Of a stretch of 5,073 nucleotides of DNA, positions 1 to 4,595 are shown piece by piece. The stretch comes from Clostridium sp. UBA6758 (GTDB lineage: Bacteria > Bacillota > Clostridia > Clostridiales > Clostridiaceae). Location: the NCBI GenBank assembly GCA_002453475.1, contig DKGY01000051.1, positions 1 to 5,073 on the forward strand, given 5' to 3'. A model generated the notes under the pieces. It was given only the letters and a program-made list of their open reading frames with translations, was not told the DNA's origin and did not search any database. Numbering within the stretch: position 1 is the stretch's first letter; the number at the start of each line of letters is the position of its first letter. Position numbers and translations under genes: made by a program.

Positions 1-2
1 CA

Positions 3-113
3 TTTTATAACTGTTCTTTACATAAGCATCCATTATGTGAAAAAACTTTGGAGAGTAAATATAAGAAACTGGTTGTTTTACCCATTATTTACCATACTCG
101 TAGATTATACTGA
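3..113 (+). CDS. possible 3' end of a plus-strand gene (partial)
   Basis: An open plus-strand frame enters from the left edge and runs 36 codons to a TGA at 111-113. The peptide ends in KLVVLPIIYHTRRLY, with KHPLCEKTLESKYKK before it. A hairpin terminator that pairs best as plus-strand RNA begins 5 bp after the stop, which is the usual place for the end of a gene. Against this, the frame starting at base 1 is also open, up to a TGA at 139-141, so openness alone is weak evidence. I do not recognise the protein, and the bulk of any gene would lie outside the window. Confidence 0.25.
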   Translation, partial: FYNCSLHKHPLCEKTLESKYKKLVVLPIIYHTRRLY

Positions 114-118
114 GCTAA

Positions 119-149
119 AAAAGCCTTTAGAGCGATTCTGAGGGCTTTT
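119..149 (+). terminator. intrinsic terminator, probably bidirectional
   Basis: The arms AAAAGCCTTTAGA (119-131) and TCTGAGGGCTTTT (137-149) pair over 13 bp around the loop GCGAT. As plus-strand RNA the two differences are G-U wobbles. As minus-strand RNA they become C-A mismatches, but that strand has the longer T6 tail (complement of 117-122). It may end a plus-strand gene entering from the left and also stop transcription of the minus-strand gene that ends at 221. Confidence 0.65.
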
Positions 150-220
150 AATAGTTGTTAGGATTATCTAAAAATCGTTCCTGGTTAATAAATGGACAGT
201 CATGTGAAGTAAAATTATCG

Positions 221-940
221 CTATTTCTTCTTTTGGAAGTACTTGTGTTTTATTATTTTTGTAATAAAATAAAGAAATCCAAATATAAGTAAAAAAATAC
301 CCATCATCAAAAATATTTCTATAAAAGAAACTTCAGACTCATTTTTATCTAAAAAGGGTAAAGAGGTCATTATTAGTAATGTGAATATCACACTGAGTAT
401 AGCAACTATTCCTTTTGTTATTTGACTTAAAGTGGTTGCTTTTTTCTCATAATATTTATGTGGTACTGTACCATATAAATAAAACATTTTTTCTTTGTCT
501 TCTTCGTTTAAAAAATAATTTTCTAGTGCAACAAACTCTGAAATAGGCAAAAATGCAATCTGTTTTATATCTAAAAAAAAATTACGTTCAACTGTGTCTT
601 TAACACCTATAATAAAAAAGTCATCATCTATATTGTATTTTAGTATTATATCGTCATTATTAAAGAAAAAAACAATCTCGTCTCCCCAATACTCAAAGAA
701 ATCATCTTTACTAAGAGGAGCGTAAATATCTCGAATCTTTATCTCTATGTTATTTTCAATAACTATTGCTTTTTTTATTTTTGAAAAACAGAATATTTGA
801 TTTAACAAATAGATTAGATAATCTTCAATATCCTCACCGGAGCGTCTAAAATAAAATTTATATCTTTCAGGAGTATTTACAAAATTAATCTTTTTATAAT
901 CATCCTGAGTGTAAGTTATTTTTACTATTTCTATCCCCAC
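221..940 (-). CDS. hypothetical protein with two C-terminal membrane helices
   Basis: The product is up to 239 aa and I do not recognise it. Residues 1-170 form a predicted soluble part rich in Asp, Glu, Phe, Tyr and Ile, with stretches such as FFEYWGDEIVFFFNNDD near 81-97. Two strong hydrophobic helices follow at about 177-197 and 206-226, and the protein ends in a lysine-rich tail (KHKYFQKKK). By the positive-inside rule the tail and probably the N-terminal domain are cytoplasmic, giving a helical hairpin in the membrane. The start is uncertain. The frame opens at a GTG (940-938), but the best Shine-Dalgarno-like sequence, AAGGTGGGGA, overlaps that codon and would better serve an ATA codon at 928-926. 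No in-frame ATG lies near the N-terminus. It is separated from the toxin cassette by about 550 bp, so it is probably its own transcription unit. A role as a membrane-linked immunity or defence protein is a guess. Confidence 0.7.
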   Translation of the reverse strand: MGIEIVKITYTQDDYKKINFVNTPERYKFYFRRSGEDIEDYLIYLLNQIFCFSKIKKAIVIENNIEIKIRDIYAPLSKDDFFEYWGDEIVFFFNNDDIILKYNIDDDFFIIGVKDTVERNFFLDIKQIAFLPISEFVALENYFLNEEDKEKMFYLYGTVPHKYYEKKATTLSQITKGIVAILSVIFTLLIMTSLPFLDKNESEVSFIEIFLMMGIFLLIFGFLYFITKIIKHKYFQKKK

Positions 941-1044
941 CTTTTAATTAATTATATATCCAAATTGAATTAATTAATATAATTCAAAGTTCTGAAATTA
1001 AATAAATATTACGAATAGGAGTACATAGTGTTTTAATACATGTG

Positions 1045-1072
1045 TATAGACTGGTGGTTAAACCAGTTTATA
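1045..1072. repeat. inverted repeat, 11-bp hairpin
   Basis: TATAGACTGGT (1045-1055) pairs with ACCAGTTTATA (1062-1072) around the 6-nt loop GGTTAA. All positions are Watson-Crick except one G-U as plus-strand RNA. No T-run follows, so it is not a typical terminator. It could be an operator or an RNA element. Confidence 0.45.
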
Positions 1073-1137
1073 GAGTTATCAAAGAATCTATAAGTTAAGA
1101 ATGTCAATTGATATAAGTATAGATTAAATGCAATAAT

Positions 1138-1161
1138 AAAACCTTATTTATTCAAGGTTTT
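1138..1161 (+). terminator. intrinsic terminator hairpin
   Basis: AAAACCTT (1138-1145) and AAGGTTTT (1154-1161) form a perfect 8-bp stem around an 8-nt loop. The plus-strand RNA then reads ACTATTTTTATTT, a U-rich tail. On the minus strand the run after the stem is shorter. There is no plus-strand gene immediately upstream. It therefore either ends an unrecognised small plus-strand transcript or acts as a barrier between the flanking minus-strand units. Confidence 0.55.
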
Positions 1162-1279
1162 ACTATTTTTATTTAGTGAAATTATTAAAGTGCTTATTAT
1201 TTACAAAAAGTAATTTGAAATATTTAACGCTTTGCTAAATTCGTACGAAATGGGTGTATCCTAAATAGACGCCAGTGTA

Positions 1280-1306
1280 ACATTGAAAAATATGGTTTTT
1301 CAATGT
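1280..1306. repeat. perfect 11-bp inverted repeat
   Basis: ACATTGAAAAA (1280-1290) and TTTTTCAATGT (1296-1306) are exact reverse complements around the loop TATGG. The hairpin would form on either strand, and no gene explains it. It belongs to a cluster of stem-loops: GTGAACT/AGTTTAC at 1316-1332, CAACT/AGTTG at 1361-1375 and ATGCTAG/CTAGCAT at 1389-1411. Confidence 0.6.
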
Positions 1307-1388
1307 ATGATTAGGGTGAACTTTAAGTTTACAATGGTTGAGTGAGAAAGGCAAAGACGACAACTAAGCAAGTTGCTATCCAACTCAC

Positions 1389-1411
1389 ATGCTAGCAGTC
1401 ACAACTAGCAT
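1389..1411. repeat. 7-bp inverted repeat beside the terminator
   Basis: ATGCTAG (1389-1395) and CTAGCAT (1405-1411) are exact reverse complements around a 9-nt loop. In the minus-strand direction it lies just beyond the T6 tail of the 1412-1452 terminator, so it may belong to a structured RNA on the far side rather than to the terminator. Confidence 0.4.
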
Positions 1412-1452
1412 AAAAAAGGCGCTCCCTTCAATTGTGGTTGAGGAGTACCTTT
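1412..1452 (-). terminator. intrinsic terminator of the toxin/DUF3885 operon
   Basis: As minus-strand RNA, AAAGGTACTCC (1452-1442) pairs with GGAGCGCCTTT (1425-1415). There is one U-G pair and one mismatch, the stem is extended inward by TCAA/TTGA, and a T6 run follows (complement of 1412-1417). It starts 38 bp after the DUF3885 stop codon, where the end of that operon is expected. The plus-strand RNA would form the same stem without a good U tail. Confidence 0.7.
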
Positions 1453-1490
1453 GTGCTGTAGTACTATAATTTTTCTATCGTTTGACTATC

Positions 1491-2087
1491 TTAGATATCG
1501 TCAATATTACTGTAAAATAAATCTATTTCATTTTTGTCATACTCTAAAATCCAATCATTAAATCTATCATACAGTTTTTTTTGACTTTGAACATTATTAG
1601 ACCAAATGTCACATCCCCTATCGTCATAGATATTAACAATAGTTTTTGTCTTTGAATTATACAGAAATAGATTGTCACTTACTCTCAATTTTCCAACTTC
1701 GTTGAAATCTCTGTAGCACAAGCCATCAATAATTTTTGCTATTCTTACATTGTTTCTCTGTGTATTAATGACTAAAATAGTCGCTTGATTTTCATAATAT
1801 GAATCAAAAGCAGAAGTAGTAAAACTATCAACGATTTGATAGTTGGCTTTGTAGAGGTACTTACGTATCAAACCAGCTCCTGAGAATTTAGAAGCTGTAA
1901 TAATTATCTGTAGTTCTTTCTCGTCAGAAAATACCTCAGTAAACAATGTTTTAGCCCGATCCTTTGCTGCTTCAATTCTCTTCTGAAAGTTCTCTTCTGA
2001 TTCAGGTGCCAGTTCAAATCTTAGATTGCCTTTCAGCTTGTAAGTATTATATGAAGACAAAAATATGCTCCTTATATTGGGATTCAT
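1491..2087 (-). CDS. DUF3885-like protein, probable immunity partner of the upstream toxin
   Basis: This is a 198-aa soluble protein with no signal peptide or membrane segment, so it is cytoplasmic. The C-terminal part, IYDDRGCDIW followed by LYDRFNDWILEYDKNEID (residues about 150-190), matches the YDDRG...LY.kyn.WildYDre.id pattern I associate with DUF3885. The N-terminus begins MNPNIRSIFLSS. I chose ATG 2087-2085 because AGAGGAGA lies 6 nt upstream (2094-2101). The open frame extends 41 codons further to ATG 2210, but that extension overlaps the end of the toxin module in another frame and has no ribosome binding site. The gene begins 37 bp after the stop of the toxin C-terminal module and is followed by a terminator, so it is the last gene of that operon. 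The biochemical function of DUF3885 is not known to me. The immunity role is inferred from the order toxin then small cytoplasmic protein. Confidence 0.8.
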   Translation of the reverse strand: MNPNIRSIFLSSYNTYKLKGNLRFELAPESEENFQKRIEAAKDRAKTLFTEVFSDEKELQIIITASKFSGAGLIRKYLYKANYQIVDSFTTSAFDSYYENQATILVINTQRNNVRIAKIIDGLCYRDFNEVGKLRVSDNLFLYNSKTKTIVNIYDDRGCDIWSNNVQSQKKLYDRFNDWILEYDKNEIDLFYSNIDDI

Positions 2088-2093
2088 AAAAGT

Positions 2094-2101
2094 TCTCCTC
2101 T
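2094..2101 (-). promoter_or_regulatory. ribosome binding site that fixes the DUF3885 gene start
   Basis: The minus strand reads AGAGGAGA, then ACTTTT, then ATG at 2087. This spacing is ideal, whereas the upstream in-frame ATGs at 2210 and 2147-2153 have no comparable site. It favours the 198-aa product over the 239-aa one. Confidence 0.75.
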
Positions 2102-2124
2102 CAACCTCTTTAAAGATATGAAGG

Positions 2125-2406
2125 CTATTTTGATATAATCTTTCCATTTCCATCTGTTGAAGCTTTTCTTTTCCCTGATTTATCTCTGATTTTCCATTCT
2201 TTCCCCGCATGGCCTGACATATCTTTTTCTTTAGTATAGCCAGTTTTTGGATCTCTCCAAGCAGAAGGTGCCCCCTTACGATGAACTTTTTGATTCATAT
2301 TTTTTAATTTCACACGACCGGTTCCGTCTAAAAGGCTCTTAGGAATGCCATATGTGTAGCTAGTGTATTCTTGCTTAGTTACTGATTTACTATAATTGTA
2401 TTGTAC
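2125..2406 (-). CDS. toxin-like C-terminal module, in the -1 frame relative to the signal-peptide gene
   Basis: This 93-residue basic module probably belongs to the gene at 2379-2978 rather than standing alone. Read one base back from that gene's frame, it continues without a stop as VQYNYSKSVTKQEYTSY..., then IPKSLLDGTGRVKLKNMN and HRKGAPSAWRDPKTGYTKEK, and ends GHAGKEWKIRDKSGKRKAS...GNGKIISK. The ending, G-H-x-G-x-x-W-K-x-x-D-K-x-G-K-R with a closing D-G-x-G-K-I, resembles C-terminal domains of Firmicute polymorphic toxins. I cannot name the family or its catalytic residues. The only in-frame starts (GTG 2313, ATG 2298) lack a ribosome binding site, which argues against independent translation. 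The coding pattern is intact right back to the A8 tract, so the shift is either recent, programmed, or a sequencing error. Bridged, the whole protein is 284 aa (2978 to 2125). Confidence 0.65.
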   Translation of the reverse strand, partial: VQYNYSKSVTKQEYTSYTYGIPKSLLDGTGRVKLKNMNQKVHRKGAPSAWRDPKTGYTKEKDMSGHAGKEWKIRDKSGKRKASTDGNGKIISK

Positions 2407-2978
2407 TTTTTTTTCGTTTTTGGCCTAGGTTTCGAATTTACATGACTTCGAATTTTATTATAAGCCCAATGTCCACTTTTTATAATGGCTTTTCCTAAAA
2501 TGTATGTTCCAACAGTCACACCTACAGCAGTTGTTGCTACGACAGCAATTTGACCAACTCCTGGAACCCTATATACCCAAACTGAAGCCCATCCTACAGC
2601 TGGAATAAAAAATGCTCTGCTTTGCCCACTATTTGAAGTAGAATCAGCTAAAATACCTATGCTTAAATCAGTAGGTTCCTCTATACTTTCTAATAAATGG
2701 TCAAATTCCTCAGGAGTATAGAAATTCCCATTGATATAAACGCCTTCTTCTGTAAACTCTATTTCAGTTCCATCATCAATTTGTTCCGAGATAAAAGCAG
2801 TTAATGCTTCTTCATTTAGGTTTTCGTCAATGGGATCAGGTAACGTTTCTTCTACTTGATTTGAACTTTCTTGACTAACTATTTTTTGATCTGCTGCGGC
2901 TACAACTGATTCACCTGTTCCAACAATAATCGACCAAGGCAATAATACTGCTAAAAATACTCTAACTGCTTTTTTCAA
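2379..2978 (-). CDS. SAR2788-like putative secreted toxin, N-terminal part ending at a frameshift
   Basis: This is the zero-frame product, 199 aa. Residues 1-29 form a classic signal peptide: KKAVR, a hydrophobic core, then VVAAA before D30. An acidic region follows (about 40-105), containing EEGVYINGNFYTPEEFDHLLE. A glycine/alanine/valine-rich hydrophobic helix lies at about 142-165 and a basic tail at about 166-191. Overall it resembles what I recall of the SAR2788-type putative toxins, though I hold that name loosely. The start is TTG 2978-2976, with GGGAGGAGA 6 nt upstream (2985-2993). The frame opens further up at 3005 but without a ribosome binding site and with the signal peptide displaced. 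After K191 this frame adds only YNTIIVNQ and stops, while the -1 frame carries a toxin-like C-terminal domain, so this product looks truncated. It lies 177 bp after the resolvase gene, has its own promoter, and is followed by the DUF3885 gene. Confidence 0.75.
   Translation of the reverse strand: MKKAVRVFLAVLLPWSIIVGTGESVVAAADQKIVSQESSNQVEETLPDPIDENLNEEALTAFISEQIDDGTEIEFTEEGVYINGNFYTPEEFDHLLESIEEPTDLSIGILADSTSNSGQSRAFFIPAVGWASVWVYRVPGVGQIAVVATTAVGVTVGTYILGKAIIKSGHWAYNKIRSHVNSKPRPKTKKKYNTIIVNQ
2406..2412 (-). other. A-AAA-AAG slippery heptamer within an A8 tract; frameshift point
   Basis: The minus strand has eight A residues followed by G (plus-strand T run 2407-2414). The zero frame reads AAA AAA AAG, so the last seven bases form A AAA AAG, the same heptamer used for -1 frameshifting in E. 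coli dnaX. A -1 slip joins the signal-peptide gene to the toxin-like module at 2125-2406. One extra A (A9) would do the same. I see no clear Shine-Dalgarno-like stimulator upstream and no strong hairpin just downstream. Programmed frameshifting, transcriptional slippage, phase variation, mutation and sequencing error all remain possible. Confidence 0.6.
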
Positions 2979-2984
2979 ATTTAA

Positions 2985-2993
2985 TCTCCTCCC
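2985..2993 (-). promoter_or_regulatory. ribosome binding site that fixes a TTG start
   Basis: The minus strand reads GGGAGGAGA, then TTAAAT, then TTG at 2978. The position sets the start so that the protein begins directly with a signal peptide (residues KKAVRVFLAVLL after the initiator). The upstream in-frame TTG at 3005 has no such site. Confidence 0.75.
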
Positions 2994-3010
2994 ACTATAA
3001 TCCAATAAAT

Positions 3011-3050
3011 GTATAGTGTAACTATACTCATGTTTTAAATATAGTTACAA
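3011..3050 (-). promoter_or_regulatory. candidate promoter of the toxin operon inside a dyad operator
   Basis: On the minus strand, TTGTAA (3050-3045) and TATAGT (3026-3021) are separated by 18 bp, a plausible -35/-10 pair that would start transcription about 35 nt before the ribosome binding site. Both boxes lie in an inverted repeat, TATAGTTAC/GTAACTATA (3018-3026 and 3040-3048). A second tight repeat, GTATAGT-GTA-ACTATAC, fills 3011-3027. Overlapping dyads at a promoter usually mark a repressor site. No regulator gene is evident in the window. The tight repeat also loosely resembles MOB-V oriT hairpins. Confidence 0.4.
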
Positions 3051-3155
3051 CTTACAAAAATGAAAGGAGGATAAAGAAATACCAAATCCTACGCTAATTG
3101 TTGTGTATTCTCTGACGTTACTTTCTTGATCAATCACCTTTATTCTATGAGTTGT

Positions 3156-3761
3156 TTATCGTTCATCCGCTGTTCCCTCCATCGCAACCTCGCCTTCTTC
3201 AATCTTTTTCTTTATCCTAAAAAGAGTACTACGACTGAAGCCGGTAATGGATTCAACCTCTTTATATGATTTACCAGAAATAAGAAGTTCATATGCGTGG
3301 CGTTTTTTGGGAGTGATCGTAGCTTTCGGACGACCTTCCTTAAAGTTCGGGTTGTTCTTTTTTGCAAACATCTTTCCTTCTTGAGTACGTTCTACGATCA
3401 TGTCACGTTCCATTTCAGCAACACTCAACAAGGTACGAACGATCATTCTCCCCATCGAAGTATTTTCAATCGATCCTAAATTCAAAACCTTAATTGTAAC
3501 GTTATCATCGAGTAAAGGCTCAATGATTTCTAATGCCTCCCGTGTATTACGAGCGAATCGATCAAGTTTAGTAACGACAATCTCATCTCCAGGTTTCAGA
3601 CTATCCAACAACTGATTAAACTTTGGCCGATCTCGTTTTGTACCTGTAAATTTTTCAGAAAAAATATTTTTCTTCTCAACACCGTTCTCAAGTAGCTGCT
3701 GAATCTGTTCCTTTGTACTTTGAGAAGCAGTTGAAACACGTGCATAGCCATATTTTGTCAT
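3156..3761 (-). CDS. serine resolvase (Tn3/gamma-delta type resolvase family)
   Basis: This small serine recombinase is 201 aa, the usual length for plasmid and transposon resolvases, which cut and rejoin two res sites through a serine-DNA link and so convert multimers to monomers. The catalytic domain spans about 1-128: YARVS with R8 and nucleophile S10, R45 in KRDRPKF, KLDRFAR with D67, R68 and R71, and EMERDMIVERTQEG with E118, R119, E124 and R125. These positions coincide with the gamma-delta resolvase numbering. A GRPKA linker (about 143-147) leads to a C-terminal helix-turn-helix (about 150-186; SYKEVESITGFSRSTLFRIKKK). All key residues are present, so it should be active. The start ATG has AGGTGGA 4 nt upstream. 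It lies 15 bp after fic and is probably co-transcribed with it. No clear terminator follows it. A DNA invertase is less likely given the plasmid-like context and the res-like site upstream. Confidence 0.93.
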   Translation of the reverse strand: MTKYGYARVSTASQSTKEQIQQLLENGVEKKNIFSEKFTGTKRDRPKFNQLLDSLKPGDEIVVTKLDRFARNTREALEIIEPLLDDNVTIKVLNLGSIENTSMGRMIVRTLLSVAEMERDMIVERTQEGKMFAKKNNPNFKEGRPKATITPKKRHAYELLISGKSYKEVESITGFSRSTLFRIKKKIEEGEVAMEGTADER

Positions 3762-3765
3762 TTAA

Positions 3766-3772
3766 TCCACCT
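3766..3772 (-). promoter_or_regulatory. ribosome binding site of the resolvase gene
   Basis: AGGTGGA on the minus strand lies entirely in the 15-bp gap between the fic stop (3777) and the resolvase ATG (3761), 4 nt from the start codon. The gap is too small for a separate promoter, which supports one fic-resolvase transcript. Confidence 0.7.
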
Positions 3773-3776
3773 GCTC

Positions 3777-4382
3777 TTACAAATCATCGATCGTATACTC
3801 CGAGTAACCTTCATAGAAATAGCTGACATCGATCCCTTTCATATACAACTCGCGATCGTTAATTTCATCAGTTAAAGCGTTAGAAATTAGATAACGTATT
3901 TCTAAGTCATTTACCGGACTCCGCTCCATTGCAGAAAGATAGTCTTCTTTGTTGATCAAGTTCCAATCGACAACTTTTTGCAATTCATCCTTCAAAATGA
4001 GATCCAGCCAAATTCTAGTACTTCGGCCATTTCCTTCACGAAACGGGTGGGCAATATTCATTTCCACGTATTTTTTTATAATCTCTTCAAAAGAAGTTTG
4101 CGGCATCTGATCAATATGCTTTAGCGAATGTTCCAGGTACATGACCGGTGCGAATCGAAAATTTCCTTTTGCGATATTGACCGTTCTAATTTTTCCTGCA
4201 AAATCGTAAATTTCTGAAAAGAGAAAATCATGAATTTCAGATAAGCCTTTAAACGTGCCGACTTCGATTTCGTTTATTTTCCCTGAATCGTATAATTCCT
4301 TCGCTTTTTGCTTGCTGAGTTTTTCTTCTGCTTTTGCCAACTCAACTTGATTGGTTAAACCCAATTTATTCTCTAAAATCAT
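3777..4382 (-). CDS. fic: Fic family protein (adenylyltransferase), class III with C-terminal inhibitory motif
   Basis: Fic enzymes transfer AMP from ATP to a hydroxyl on a target protein, and some also remove it. The full motif [12 protein letters not shown] lies at residues 112-123, with catalytic His112, the metal-binding acid Glu116, and the GNGR anion hole. The flap region [11 protein letters not shown] lies at about 70-80. Near the C-terminus SYFYEG (187-192) fits the inhibitory pattern (S/T)xxxE(G/N), placing Glu191 to block ATP as in class III Fic proteins. From memory the sequence is very close to E. faecalis Fic, in which the corresponding His111 and Glu190 act and AMPylation or deAMPylation depends on the metal. 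The start is ATG 4382, with GAGGGGA 6 nt upstream (4389-4395). A TTG at 4397 would add five residues, but it overlaps that ribosome binding site. The protein is 201 aa, with no signal peptide, and cytoplasmic. A separate small antitoxin gene is absent, as expected for class III. Confidence 0.92.
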   Translation of the reverse strand: MILENKLGLTNQVELAKAEEKLSKQKAKELYDSGKINEIEVGTFKGLSEIHDFLFSEIYDFAGKIRTVNIAKGNFRFAPVMYLEHSLKHIDQMPQTSFEEIIKKYVEMNIAHPFREGNGRSTRIWLDLILKDELQKVVDWNLINKEDYLSAMERSPVNDLEIRYLISNALTDEINDRELYMKGIDVSYFYEGYSEYTIDDL

Positions 4383-4388
4383 GCAAAA

Positions 4389-4395
4389 TCCCCTC
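4389..4395 (-). promoter_or_regulatory. ribosome binding site that fixes the fic start
   Basis: The minus strand reads GAGGGGA, then TTTTGC, then ATG at 4382. The alternative in-frame TTG (4397-4395) overlaps the site itself, so the five-residue extension is unlikely. Confidence 0.75.
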
Positions 4396-4396
4396 A

Positions 4397-4483
4397 ACTT
4401 TATGACATAAGTTTATGAAACACTCCCAAGCCTATTATATCGCGAATTTAATCATGTGTCAAAAACTATTAAGTTTCTGACCC
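4397..4483. other. candidate res recombination site, two subsites
   Basis: Subsite I (4456-4483) is GTGTCAAAAACT-ATTA-AGTTTCTGACCC, two 12-bp arms in inverted orientation agreeing at 10 of 12 positions in a 28-bp site. Subsite II (4397-4421) has two copies of the same half-site in direct orientation, ACTTTATGACAT (4397-4408) and AGTTTATGAAAC (4410-4421), with a 13-bp period. An inverted crossover site plus a head-to-tail accessory site spanning 87 bp is the plan I recall for the Sin resH and beta six sites, where HU-like proteins bend the spacer. The partner is presumably the resolvase at 3156-3761. The resolvase itself does not look Sin-like, so the match of architecture is inference. Confidence 0.6.
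4434..4462 (-). promoter_or_regulatory. near-perfect sigma-A promoter of the fic-resolvase operon
   Basis: On the minus strand, TTGACA (4462-4457) and TATAAT (4439-4434) are both full consensus, with the optimal 17-bp spacer. Transcription should start near 4427, about 45 nt before the fic ATG. The -35 box lies inside the left arm of res subsite I, and subsite II covers the start of the leader. Resolvase bound at res should therefore hold this strong promoter down, coupling Fic level to resolvase occupancy. Confidence 0.8.
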
Positions 4484-4595
4484 TTAAATGAATTATTCTA
4501 AAATTAATCGCCTTCTATTCTTACCTGAATATAGATTTTGTTCTGGCTTTCTGTACAAGATATAGAATAATTTTTCATAGCAATTGATCTAAATA

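Larger units (their letters stand above)
941..1490. other. gene-free, hairpin-rich region of 550 bp
   Basis: No convincing coding region was found on either strand. The part nearest 940 is extremely AT-rich. It carries a TATAAT on the minus strand (951-956) that could be the -10 of the gene at 221-940, and a dyad TTGAATT-9-AATTCAA (965-987). Further right are an 11-bp hairpin (1045-1072), an intrinsic terminator (1138-1161), a palindrome TTCGTACGAA (1240-1249) and a run of hairpins up to 1452. The right half is visibly less AT-rich than the left. Possible roles are a small or antisense RNA locus, a decayed type I toxin-antitoxin locus, or a single-strand origin. None is shown directly. Confidence 0.6.

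Noticed and set aside
1..33. Minus-strand ATG at 33 (MDAYVKNSYKM) leaving the left edge
   Set aside because: Only eleven codons are visible and there is no clear ribosome binding site, so it cannot be told from chance.
1389..1469. Plus-strand ATG frame of 26 codons (MLAVTTSIKKALPS...)
   Set aside because: It runs through the terminator stem, has no ribosome binding site and lacks the hydrophobic segment expected of a type I toxin.
2088..2210. N-terminal 41-codon extension of the DUF3885 gene to ATG 2210
   Set aside because: It overlaps the end of the toxin-like module in another frame, lacks a ribosome binding site and is simply that module's codons read out of frame. ATG 2087 has an ideal site.
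2125..2313. Independent 62-aa gene starting at GTG 2313
   Set aside because: There is no ribosome binding site, and sensible coding sequence in the same frame continues upstream to the A8 tract. It is better read as the C-terminal part of the toxin.
3063..3070. Plus-strand AAAGGAGG that looks like a strong Shine-Dalgarno sequence
   Set aside because: The codon at the right distance is ATA, and the frame closes after 16 codons. No plus-strand gene follows.
3045..3142. Minus-strand GTG frame of about 30 codons (residues ISVGFGISLSSFHFC near its end), peptide-like
   Set aside because: It lacks a properly spaced ribosome binding site, and AAAGG overlaps the start. The bacteriocin-like look of the sequence is not enough to call a gene.
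3297..3615. Two plus-strand open frames of 60 and 71 codons
   Set aside because: Both lie antisense within the resolvase gene, whose conserved catalytic motifs are unambiguous. Neither has a ribosome binding site or recognisable sequence.
4505..4579. Minus-strand ATG frame of 24 codons (MKNYSISCTESQNKIY...)
   Set aside because: It has no ribosome binding site, is too short to be distinguished from chance, and lies upstream of the fic promoter without support.
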